A stretch of 13,857 nt of DNA from Sphingomonas sp. (GTDB lineage Bacteria > Pseudomonadota > Alphaproteobacteria > Sphingomonadales > Sphingomonadaceae), in assembly GCA_030824725.1 (NCBI GenBank), contig JAPJRE010000070.1, positions 1 through 13,857 of the forward strand, read 5' to 3'. Each line of letters starts with the position of its first letter. The first letter of the stretch is position 1. The translations under genes were made by a program, and so were the position numbers. A model generated the notes under the pieces. The model ran no database searches, was not told the DNA's origin, and worked only from the letters and a program-made list of their open reading frames with translations. Below are positions 1-8,993 of the stretch, piece after piece.

Positions 1-1026
1 ACGCGGGCCCGGGGGGGGGTGGCGCGCGGCGTCGTAACGCCCCCCCCCGTTGGGGGGAGTGGGTGGGGCGAGGGGGACTCTCCACGAGCGCCGTCTTCCG
101 CGGATATGCCCCTCTCCCCGACCCTCTCCCCGGACGGGGAGAGGGAGCTTCTGGCCTCCCTCGCCGAACGCGCCGCGCGGCTCGCCAAGGCGGACCTCGT
201 CACCGGCATGGTCGGCGAGTTCCCCGAGCTGCAGGGCCTGATGGGCGGCTATTACGCCGCCGCGCAAGGGGAAGACCCGGCGGTCGCCGCGGCGATCCGC
301 GATCACTACAAGCCGGTGGGGCAGGGCGATGACGTCCCCACCGATCCGGTGACGGTGGCGGTGGCGCTGGCGGACAAGCTGGACAGCATCACCCAGTTCT
401 TCGGCGTCGACCTCAAGCCGAGCGGCTCCAAGGATCCGTTCGCGCTTCGGCGCTCGGCGCTGGGCGTGCTCGCTATCCTGCTCGACAACGGCCTGCGCTT
501 CCCGCTGCTGCGCTCGGTAAGCCAGGAGGTGCTCGACTTCTTCGCCGACCGCCTCAAGGTCCAGCAGCGCGAGGCGGGTGTTCGCCACGACCTGATCGAC
601 GCGGTGTTCGCGCTCGGCGGGGAGGACGATCTCGTCCGGCTGCTCGCGCGGGTGAAGGCGCTGCAGGCGTTCGTCACGACCGAGGACGGCGCCAACCTGC
701 TCGCCGGCTACAAGCGCGCGGCGAACATCCTCAAGAAGGAGGATTGGGAAGCCGGCGCCGTGAACCCCGCGCCCGAACCCGCCGAGGCGGCACTCGCCGC
801 CGCGCTCGACGCCGCCGAGCCCAAGGCGACCGCCGCGATCGAAGCCGAGAAGTTCGAGGATGCCATGGCCGCGCTCGCTACCTTGCGCGCGCCGATCGAC
901 GCCTTCTTCGATTCCGTGACCGTCAACGATGCCGATCCCGCCAAGCGTGCCGCGCGGCTGGGCCTGCTCGCGCGGATGCGTGATGCAGTGCACAAGGTCG
1001 CGGACTTCGCCAAAATCGAGGGATAA
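1..1026 (+). CDS. glyS: Glycyl-tRNA synthetase beta subunit, C-terminal part (partial, 5' end outside window)
   Basis: Beta chain of the tetrameric (alpha2beta2) bacterial glycyl-tRNA synthetase, which charges tRNA-Gly in the cytoplasm. The frame is open from base 1 to a TAA at 1024-1026 (341 codons), about half of the usual ~700-residue chain. Family-like sequence starts near codon 54. It includes the AKADLVTGMVGEFPELQG stretch (codons 62-79), then ADKLDS and KDPFALRRSALGVL, which align with E. coli GlyS from memory. The C-terminal third is the helical anticodon-binding region ending in a helix with AHKVADFA. A GTG at 19 is not the true start because the family needs far more N-terminal sequence. 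Codons 1-53 look unlike a synthetase: G and C homopolymers, then a GC palindrome read as LSPTLSPDGERE. The gene is followed by ppdK on the same strand. Confidence 0.92.
   Translation, partial: TRARGGVARGVVTPPPVGGSGWGEGDSPRAPSSADMPLSPTLSPDGERELLASLAERAARLAKADLVTGMVGEFPELQGLMGGYYAAAQGEDPAVAAAIRDHYKPVGQGDDVPTDPVTVAVALADKLDSITQFFGVDLKPSGSKDPFALRRSALGVLAILLDNGLRFPLLRSVSQEVLDFFADRLKVQQREAGVRHDLIDAVFALGGEDDLVRLLARVKALQAFVTTEDGANLLAGYKRAANILKKEDWEAGAVNPAPEPAEAALAAALDAAEPKATAAIEAEKFEDAMAALATLRAPIDAFFDSVTVNDADPAKRAARLGLLARMRDAVHKVADFAKIEG
122..145. repeat. Perfect GC-rich palindrome inside the glyS reading frame
   Basis: The arms CCCTCTCCCCG (122-132) and CGGGGAGAGGG (135-145) are exact reverse complements with a 2-base GA loop. 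A partial extra copy of the left arm (CCTCTCCCCG, 111-120) precedes it. This form is typical of the intergenic REP-like palindromes of many GC-rich proteobacteria, yet here the reading frame stays open through it. It lies just before the conserved part of GlyS, where the family is variable in length. Insertion of a mobile palindrome is inferred, not shown. Confidence 0.75.
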
Positions 1027-1079
1027 GGGCTCCAATTGTACGATTAATCACTGGTAAATTGGCCTGAAACTGCCATTCT

Positions 1080-1094
1080 CCGGAAATAATCCGG
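1080..1094 (+). promoter_or_regulatory. Possible -10 region for ppdK within a small inverted repeat
   Basis: The glyS-ppdK gap is noticeably more AT-rich than its surroundings. AATAAT (1085-1090) matches five of six bases of the sigma-70 -10 consensus and sits between the arms CCGGA (1080-1084) and TCCGG (1090-1094). The best -35 candidate, CTGAAA at 1064-1069, is only 15 bases away, so the promoter call is weak. A second inverted pair, CCAATT (1032-1037) and AATTGG (1057-1062), lies upstream. Confidence 0.22.
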
Positions 1095-1139
1095 CACCGA
1101 CAACGTAATCAGCGGTTCCTGAGTCTTCGCAGCTGCGGT

Positions 1140-1167
1140 AGCGCCCTTTCTGTCTTGAAGGGGCGCT
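1140..1167 (+). terminator. Hairpin between glyS and ppdK: glyS terminator or ppdK leader element
   Basis: AGCGCCC (1140-1146) pairs with GGGCGCT (1161-1167). The stem can be extended by TTT/AA pairs across a bulged G. Only TTTC follows, so it would be a weak intrinsic terminator. The ppdK ribosome binding site (GGAAGGGG, 1175-1182) begins 8 bases after the stem, so the hairpin could instead be part of the ppdK leader. Confidence 0.45.
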
Positions 1168-1188
1168 TTCGATCGGAAGGGGATCAGA

Positions 1189-3851
<2,663 letters not shown>

Positions 3852-3852
<1 letters not shown>

Positions 3853-4334
3853 TGCTGGTAGTGGCGGTAGCGGCAGCGACGGACGATGCGGCGGCCCTCA
3901 GCCGCGACCTTCTCGCCAGCCCCACCGCCACCGCCGTGCTGGAACGCCGCTGCGGTGCTCCGGTCGTCGCCGAGGTCGATCGGACGGCGCACAAGGACCC
4001 GACGCCCGAGCAGCGGACGCGGCTCGGCATCGGGCCGGACGAGCGGGTCGTGTACCGCAGCGTCGTGCTCAGCTGCGCGGGCGTGGCACTGTCGGTCGCC
4101 GAGAACTGGTATGTGCCGGCGCGGCTGACCCCGGAGATGAACGCCGCGCTGGAGCAGGGCGATACCCCGTTCGGCGCGGTGATCCGCCCGCTCCACCCGC
4201 ACCGCAAGCCGTTGGAGCAGGTGCTGACGGGCGTCGCTCCCTATGTGCTCCGCCACCGCGCGCTGGTGCTGGACGGCGAGGGCCGGGCGCTGGCGGAAGT
4301 GGTGGAGAACTATACGCCGGCGGTGTTGCGCTAG
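3852..4334 (+). CDS. Chorismate lyase (UbiC)-like protein, function uncertain
   Basis: A 160-aa protein starting at the ATG in TGATG, where the TGA ends ppdK. AGAGGA (3841-3846), five bases upstream, is a good ribosome binding site. The pattern resembles the chorismate lyase fold: VVYRSVVLSCAGVALSVAEN (67-86), WYVPARLTPEMN (86-97), TPFGAVIRPL (105-114), and LAEVVENY near the end. By analogy with E. coli UbiC, Arg69 and Glu149 could match the substrate-binding Arg and Glu, but the alignment is by eye. UbiC releases pyruvate from chorismate to make 4-hydroxybenzoate for ubiquinone; whether this protein does so is unknown. The N-terminus MLVVAVAAATDDA is hydrophobic without a basic segment, so it may be a worn signal peptide or simply cytoplasmic. 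An in-frame GTG directly precedes the ATG. The fold call is moderately sure; the reaction is not. Confidence 0.62.
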
Positions 4335-4351
4335 ACCGCTCAGCCTGCAAA

Positions 4352-4373
4352 CCCCTCGCCTGAAGGGGAGGGG
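4352..4373. terminator. GC-rich palindrome between convergent genes; possible bidirectional terminator or REP-like repeat
   Basis: CCCCTCGCC (4352-4360) and GGGGAGGGG (4365-4373) pair at eight of nine positions around a TGAA loop. The element fills most of the 53-base gap between the stop of the UbiC-like gene (4334) and the stop of the convergent dehydrogenase gene (4388). There is no clear U-tract on either strand. Its arms recall those of the palindrome in glyS. Confidence 0.5.
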
Positions 4374-4387
4374 CTATCGTGCGCTTG

Positions 4388-5140
4388 CTACAGCTTCACC
4401 GCGGCATTGCCGCCATCCGCCCATAGCGACGAACCCGTCACGAAGCTCGCCATGTCACTCGCCAGGAACAGCGCGGCTTGCGCAATTTCGTCCGGGTCAG
4501 CGATCCGCTTCATCGCGTGCAGGCCCGCGGCCCATTCGCGTTGCGCGTCGTCGCCCGCCATCTCCGTTGCGGTGCCGCCGGGGAGCAACGCGTTGGCCCG
4601 GATGCCGGCGGCCGCATAGTCGGCGGTGATGCCGCGTACCAGCCCGAGCAGCCCTGCCTTGGCCGCCGCATAGGCGCTCATCCCCGGCAACCCCACGCTC
4701 GCGCCGACGAAGCTGCCGGTGAACACCAGCGCGCCGCCGCCGCTGGCCAGCATCGCCGGAATCTGCGCGCGTGCGCCGAGGAACGCGGCGGTGAGGTTGG
4801 TTGCCAGCACCGCCTGCCAGTCCGTGGGGTCTATCATGGCAAGCGGCTGCATCGGGCCAACCAGTCCGGCATTATTGAAGGCAATGTGCAGCCCGCCGAA
4901 TCGTGTCTGCGCAGCGGCGACGGCAGCTTCGTGGGTCGCCGCATCGGTGACGTCGCCGGTCATCGCCACCGCGCTGCCGCCCGCCGCGACGATGCCTTCC
5001 ACCAGCGCCTCCAGCCGGTCCTTGCGACGCGCCACCAGCACCAGGGAGGCCCCCTGCGCCGCGAACAGCAGCGCCGCGGCGCGGCCTATGCCCGAACTCG
5101 CCCCGGTGATGATGGCCGTCTTGTCCGCAAGCAACGTCAT
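4388..5140 (-). CDS. Short-chain dehydrogenase/reductase (classical SDR family)
   Basis: A 250-aa cytoplasmic NAD(P)-dependent oxidoreductase of the classical SDR type; substrate unknown. The Rossmann glycine motif TGASSGIG is at residues 12-19. ARRKDR after the second strand (37-42) favours NADP(H). NNAG lies at 89-92, and the catalytic tetrad is Asn115, Ser143, Tyr157 and Lys161 (SAYAAAK). The C-terminus FVTGSSLWADGG is the usual SDR ending, so the gene is complete. GAGGGAG (5148-5154) lies seven bases before the ATG. The gene follows the TonB-dependent receptor on the same strand, but a strong terminator lies between them. A TTGACG hexamer (minus strand, 5208-5213) is a possible -35 for its own promoter, with no convincing -10. 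FabG-like roles and sugar- or alcohol-oxidising roles cannot be told apart. Confidence 0.95.
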   Translation of the reverse strand: MTLLADKTAIITGASSGIGRAAALLFAAQGASLVLVARRKDRLEALVEGIVAAGGSAVAMTGDVTDAATHEAAVAAAQTRFGGLHIAFNNAGLVGPMQPLAMIDPTDWQAVLATNLTAAFLGARAQIPAMLASGGGALVFTGSFVGASVGLPGMSAYAAAKAGLLGLVRGITADYAAAGIRANALLPGGTATEMAGDDAQREWAAGLHAMKRIADPDEIAQAALFLASDMASFVTGSSLWADGGNAAVKL

Positions 5141-5230
5141 GTCCGATCTCCCTCGATGGAGCCGGGCGGGTAGCGGGGCCGGGACTGCGGCACGTCCCGT
5201 TGCTTGTCGTCAAAGCGGAATGCGCCCCCC

Positions 5231-5269
5231 CAAACGAGAAACGCCCCCCTTCCTCGCGGAAGAGGGGCG
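5231..5269 (-). terminator. Rho-independent terminator of the TonB-dependent receptor gene
   Basis: Read on the minus strand, CGCCCCTCTTCC (5258-5269) pairs with GGAAGGGGGGCG (5242-5253) in a 12-bp stem with one T-G wobble and a GCGA loop. A T-rich tail, TTTCTCGTTTG (5231-5241), follows. It starts 28 bases after the receptor stop codon and should separate the receptor transcript from the downstream dehydrogenase gene. Confidence 0.85.
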
Positions 5270-5297
5270 CCCCCGGGAACAGCCCGGTGTCGGTCGA

Positions 5298-8018
5298 TCA
5301 GAACTTGGTCGTGGCCGACAGATAGAAGGTGCGACCGGTGCGGCTGGCCATCTGGAAGGTGTCCGCGGTGGTCTGGTAGGCGTCTTCGTGGGTGTCGTTC
5401 AGGTTGATGATGCCGCCCGTGAAGTTCAGCCACTTGTTGGGCGTGAAGCCCAGCGCCAGGTCCATCTGGGTGCGCGCGCGCACCGTGTGGATCTCGCCGC
5501 TGTTGACGAAGAAGCTGCTGGCGGCGTCCTGCTTGTACGCGCTGCGGTGGTTGACCGAGAAGCGCACGCTGAACATCTCGTTTTCCCAATAGGGCGTGAT
5601 GTTGGCGGTGAACTTCGACAGGTCGCGCAGGTTGAAGCCGGTGCCCAGCGCGCTCGAATTGGTATCCACCAGCGTGACGTTGCCGGTGGCGCCGAAGCCC
5701 TTGACCGGCAGGATCGCATCGAAATTCTCGGAGGCCGAGAACTCCACGCCCTTGATGTGGATGGTGCGGCCGTCGTTCAGCACGCGGCTGAAGCTGTAAT
5801 CGGCGGTCCGATCGGCCGACTGGCAATCGGTGACGATCCCGTTCAGCGCCACGCCGTTGTACGAGCTGGGGCAGTAGAACTGGGTGAAGGTGCCGTTCTT
5901 CACCGCCTTGTAGAAGCCGGCGATGCTCACCGAATTGCCGCGGCCATGGTAGAATTCCAGGCTGAGGTCGAGCTGGTTGGCGGTGAGCGGCTTCAGGCGC
6001 GATTCGCCTTCGGAGACCGAGGTGAAGCGGCGCCCCTGCGACTGGCCGGTGCTGATCGTGTCCGCCATCTGCGTCTGGCTGTTGAGCAGCGGGCGCACCA
6101 GCACCTTGGCCGCGGCGAAGCGGGCGACCAGTTTCGGCGTGAGGTCCAGGGCGAAGCTCGCGCTGGGCAGCACGTTGCCGTAATTCTGGATGACATGCTG
6201 CTGCCCGAGCAGCGCGGACCCGCTGCCGGTGCCGTCGGTCACGCTGGCGGTAACGTTCTGGCGGGTGTGCTCGTAGCGCACGCCCAGATTGCCGCGCAGC
6301 GCCATGCCGCCGATCTGCGTGTCCACATTGGCCATGGCATAGACGGCCGGCACGTAGCGATCGACGCGATAGGTGCTGGGCCAATCGGGCACGTCGGGCA
6401 CGGTGATGCCCTTGGACGCCAGGATGCGCTGCCATTCGTCCGCGTTGACCGAAAGGAAGGCGTGCGGGATCGACATCGCGCCGCCCAGGAAGTTGTCGAC
6501 CAGCTGGCCGGTGGTGCCGAGATTGGGGATCCAGGCATATTCGGGATATTTCACCGGATCGGCCACATCGGCATCGCGATCGTGGCGATACGCGTTGGTC
6601 GCGAAGCTTTCGTGGTGATATTTGGCGCCGACGACCAGCGACTGGATGCCGTGCCAGTCGAGATCCCTGGTGACGTCGAGCTGGGCGGCCTTGTCCTTCG
6701 CGCTTTGGATATGCGTCGCGCCATCGACGAACGCGAACCAGGTGCGGTTGGCGCTGTTCCACATCGAACCGTCGGTGAGGCTCGCGGTCGACCATTTGAC
6801 GTTGCTCGGGTCCGAAACGTCGAGCGTGCCGCCATTGGCGAAGCGGATCTCGTCGATGGTCGCCCATTCGTACAGCGCCGCGTCTCCCTTGGTATAGTGG
6901 GCGACGGCGTGCACCTTCCAGCGTTCGCCCGGCTGCCAGTTGATCGTGCCGGTATAGGCCTGGGTCTTCAGGTTGCGCAGTTCGGGCTGGGTGTTGTTGT
7001 CGACGTTGAAGCTGCTGATCGAGATGTTGGTCGCCATCCCGTTCTTGACGCTGTTCACCGTCACCGCGCCCGGCTGCCAGCGGCCGAACACCATCTGGCG
7101 TGTGGTGTAGCGGGTGTGGTCGCGCGAATATTCGCCCTGGAGCAGCGCTTCGAAATTGTCGCTGGGTTTCCACTGCAGCGCGCCGCTGGCCATCAGCTGC
7201 TCGGTATCGCGATCGATGCGGCGATAGCGGATGTTGCCCGGAACGACGGCGTCCGCCACGACCTGGCCCGGCTGGTACCAGTTCTTGATGAAGACATAGT
7301 CGCCGCGATCCTTCAGCTTCTGGTAGCTGACGTTCGCCATCACGCCCAGCGTGCCGCCGGCGAAGCTGTCGATGTACGCGCCGCTGACCTTGGGCGTCCA
7401 TTCCTTTCCGCGATACTCGGAATTATAGCCCTTCACGCCGACGATGAAGCGCGGGCCCTTATAGGCGAGCGGCTTCACGGTATCGATGTTGACGGTGCCC
7501 GACAGGCCGCCGGTGTCCATGTCCGCGGTGGGCGACTTGACCACCTGGATCGCGCTGGCGAGATCGGTCTGGATGATATCGTAGCGGAAGCCGTCCTTGA
7601 AGTCGGCGCTGGCGAAGGTCTGGCCGTTGATCGTGGTGCGGGCATATTGCGCGCCGAGGCCACGGATGCTGATCGTCGAGCCGCGGCCGTTGATGTTCGA
7701 CATCTGCACGCCGGCGATGCGCTGGATCGCCTCGGTGATGTTCTGCGCCGGGAACTTGCCGATATCCTCGGCCGAGATGCCATCGGTGATGCGGATGTCC
7801 TTGCGCTTGGCGTCGAGCGCGGAGGCGAGGCTGGAGCGGAAACCGGTGACGACGATCTCGCCGCCCGGCTCGTCCTGGCCCGGCGCGGCTGGGGCATCGC
7901 TCGTCTGGGCGAGGGCGGGATCCGCAAGGGCAATGGCTGCGAGGCAGCCGGCAGACAACAATACCAATTTGGTGCCGGATACGGCGCGGCGCGTCTTCGA
8001 CGTTATACGATCTTGCAT
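5298..8018 (-). CDS. TonB-dependent outer-membrane receptor (Caulobacter/Xanthomonas type)
   Basis: A 906-aa outer-membrane beta-barrel receptor that takes up a scarce ligand using TonB/ExbBD energy. The chosen ATG (8016-8018) has GAGGGG seven bases upstream and begins a good signal peptide: basic KTRR, a hydrophobic core, and predicted cleavage after ALA at residue 37. The TonB box EIVVTG is at 54-59. The plug follows with DIGKFPAQNITEAIQRIAGV, then GRGSTISIRGLG. The barrel ends in TFYLSATTKF with the C-terminal Phe expected for barrel assembly. The style matches TIGR01782, whose characterised members often import oligosaccharides, but substrate cannot be read from sequence. No N-terminal FecA-type signalling extension is present, so sigma/anti-sigma control is unlikely. 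Longer in-frame starts up to 8291 lack signal-peptide character and cross the regulatory region. Confidence 0.95.
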   Translation of the reverse strand: MQDRITSKTRRAVSGTKLVLLSAGCLAAIALADPALAQTSDAPAAPGQDEPGGEIVVTGFRSSLASALDAKRKDIRITDGISAEDIGKFPAQNITEAIQRIAGVQMSNINGRGSTISIRGLGAQYARTTINGQTFASADFKDGFRYDIIQTDLASAIQVVKSPTADMDTGGLSGTVNIDTVKPLAYKGPRFIVGVKGYNSEYRGKEWTPKVSGAYIDSFAGGTLGVMANVSYQKLKDRGDYVFIKNWYQPGQVVADAVVPGNIRYRRIDRDTEQLMASGALQWKPSDNFEALLQGEYSRDHTRYTTRQMVFGRWQPGAVTVNSVKNGMATNISISSFNVDNNTQPELRNLKTQAYTGTINWQPGERWKVHAVAHYTKGDAALYEWATIDEIRFANGGTLDVSDPSNVKWSTASLTDGSMWNSANRTWFAFVDGATHIQSAKDKAAQLDVTRDLDWHGIQSLVVGAKYHHESFATNAYRHDRDADVADPVKYPEYAWIPNLGTTGQLVDNFLGGAMSIPHAFLSVNADEWQRILASKGITVPDVPDWPSTYRVDRYVPAVYAMANVDTQIGGMALRGNLGVRYEHTRQNVTASVTDGTGSGSALLGQQHVIQNYGNVLPSASFALDLTPKLVARFAAAKVLVRPLLNSQTQMADTISTGQSQGRRFTSVSEGESRLKPLTANQLDLSLEFYHGRGNSVSIAGFYKAVKNGTFTQFYCPSSYNGVALNGIVTDCQSADRTADYSFSRVLNDGRTIHIKGVEFSASENFDAILPVKGFGATGNVTLVDTNSSALGTGFNLRDLSKFTANITPYWENEMFSVRFSVNHRSAYKQDAASSFFVNSGEIHTVRARTQMDLALGFTPNKWLNFTGGIINLNDTHEDAYQTTADTFQMASRTGRTFYLSATTKF

Positions 8019-8025
8019 GAAACCA

Positions 8026-8031
8026 CCCCTC
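8026..8031 (-). promoter_or_regulatory. Ribosome binding site that fixes the receptor start
   Basis: GAGGGG on the minus strand lies seven bases before the ATG at 8018. This supports the 906-residue product over in-frame starts further upstream. Confidence 0.7.
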
Positions 8032-8089
8032 ACTGAAAATGGCGACGCCTGCGGTGCTCTATTTTCTATCCCGAGCTTGCTGCTCGTGG

Positions 8090-8163
8090 TCCGACAAATG
8101 TCCGAGAGGTATGACCACTTGTCAAGCCAGTACAATACAAAGGCATGACCTATTTGTGTCGGA
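8090..8163 (-). promoter_or_regulatory. Probable promoter/operator region of the TonB-dependent receptor
   Basis: Several elements cluster 70-145 bases before the receptor ATG. AGGTATGACC (8107-8116) and AGGCATGACC (8141-8150) are near-identical boxes 34 bp apart, about three helical turns. The first has a GGT-NNN-ACC palindromic core like operators of FadR-type GntR regulators. TTGACA (minus strand, 8120-8125) is a perfect -35 hexamer; GACATT (8097-8102), 17 bases on, is a poor -10. TCCGACA-AA-TGTCCGA (8090-8105) is a near-perfect inverted repeat, and TGTCGGA recurs at 8157-8163. The regulator is not in this window. Confidence 0.45.
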
Positions 8164-8327
8164 GGCGTGAATGGTCCTTGACCAATGTTGCGGCGGAAGG
8201 GGTTTTGAAGCGGGCGGGATATCGTCTGCAGAGTGAAGCTGAAGCTGATGATAACGTTTGGATTCATCACCGGCGCAGGGGCGGTGCGCACGCCCGGTTG
8301 TGCGTCGGCGTGCGCCGGGGCGCGCGC
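8164..8327. other. Rest of the non-coding stretch upstream of the receptor; one inverted repeat
   Basis: No gene is supported in this stretch. Reading frames on either strand lack ribosome binding sites and recognisable protein character. It contains one perfect 9-bp inverted repeat, GCGCACGCC (8286-8294) and GGCGTGCGC (8307-8315), with a 12-base spacer. It lies just beyond the terminator of the pilus operon and may be a second, back-up hairpin. Confidence 0.5.
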
Positions 8328-8359
8328 AAAAAAAAGCGCCCGGGTGTGGCACCCGGGCG
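8328..8359 (-). terminator. Strong rho-independent terminator at the end of the pilus operon
   Basis: On the minus strand, CGCCCGGGTG (8350-8359) and CACCCGGGCG (8337-8346) form a perfect 10-bp stem with a 3-base loop. It is followed by one C and then eight Ts (8328-8335). It begins 27 bases after the stop codon of the HhH-like gene, ending the cpa/tad transcript before the receptor control region. Confidence 0.93.
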
Positions 8360-8386
8360 ACAGTCGATCTCTTTTTTGGGAGACGG

Positions 8387-8935
8387 TCAGACGTGTTGGC
8401 CGAACCTCCGGGCATGTTCCTCGGCCTGGCCGGACCGGAGCATCGCCGCCTGTTCACGCCACCGTTCCTCCCCGATCGTGCCGCGCGGCAGGCCGAGTCG
8501 CTCTTCCAGCGGCAGTTCGTCCTCGCGCGGCAGGTCCTCGATGTCGCGGAAATGCTGGATGCCGAGCTGGTTCAGCTGGCGCTCGCGATGCTCGTCGATG
8601 CCGCGGATGCGGGCGAGCACGTCGGTGCCGCCATAGAACCAGCTGCGCATCGCCGAGTCGCGCTTTGCCGGAGCGGGGTCTGCGACGGGCGTCGCCGCGC
8701 GGCGATCGGCGACGGAGCGCTCCAGCCGGGAGTTGGCCGCCTCGAGGTCGCGAATGCGGGTATTGGCGGTGGCCAGTTCCTCGCGCAGCGCCTGTTGGGC
8801 ATCGCGCTCGGCCTCATACCGTTCCCGCCATCGGCGCCCGCGGCTGCTGGTGGCCATGCCGAGCAGCCAGCCCGCGACCAGCGCAAGCGCGAGGCCGATG
8901 AACTGCAAGGGGGTGGTGTAGGGCAAGTCGGTCAT
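8387..8935 (-). CDS. Membrane-anchored coiled-coil protein with helix-hairpin-helix-like C-terminal domain
   Basis: A 182-aa protein of unknown function. One hydrophobic segment (residues 10-28, FIGLALALVAGWLLGMA) should anchor it in the inner membrane. A charged heptad-like stretch (34-78, with ERYEAERDAQQALREEL) looks like a coiled coil. After a Pro/Ala linker (81-91), residues 105-166 (DVLARIRGIDEHRERQLNQL..., then LGLPRG and RWREQAAML) resemble the HhH domain that ends several uncharacterised alphaproteobacterial membrane proteins. The usual GIGPK turn is replaced by GIDEH, so DNA binding is doubtful. The ATG at 8935 is favoured over a start 12 codons upstream because GGGAG lies seven bases before it and the membrane segment follows. 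It is the last gene of the tad operon, 58 bases after tadC, with its own terminator. Confidence 0.85.
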   Translation of the reverse strand: MTDLPYTTPLQFIGLALALVAGWLLGMATSSRGRRWRERYEAERDAQQALREELATANTRIRDLEAANSRLERSVADRRAATPVADPAPAKRDSAMRSWFYGGTDVLARIRGIDEHRERQLNQLGIQHFRDIEDLPREDELPLEERLGLPRGTIGEERWREQAAMLRSGQAEEHARRFGQHV

Positions 8936-8942
8936 GGTCGGG

Positions 8943-8947
8943 CTCCC
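8943..8947 (-). promoter_or_regulatory. Ribosome binding site that fixes the start of the HhH-like gene
   Basis: GGGAG on the minus strand lies seven bases before the ATG at 8935. It would fall inside the coding sequence if the start at 8971 were used, which favours the shorter 182-aa product. Confidence 0.6.
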
Positions 8948-8993
8948 GGCAACCCGCCACCAACCTGTCACGCCCTGTTCGGTTCCGTAGACG

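Noticed and set aside
11..48. Phase-variable homopolymer switch in glyS
   Set aside because: GlyS is essential, so on/off switching by slippage is implausible. A sequence-end artefact or insertion is more likely.
7941..7960. Lipobox-like LSAGC in the receptor signal sequence
   Set aside because: The hydrophobic core continues past the Cys to a normal ALA-Q signal peptidase I site, and TonB-dependent receptors of this type are not usually lipoproteins at this point.
4719..8036. 1105-codon open frame on the plus strand across the dehydrogenase and receptor genes
   Set aside because: It lies opposite two well-supported genes, has low-complexity composition and no ribosome binding site or recognisable motif.
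8019..8291. N-terminal extension of the TonB-dependent receptor to 997 aa
   Set aside because: The added 91 residues have no signal-peptide order and cover the probable promoter. The internal ATG has a good ribosome binding site and starts a proper signal peptide.
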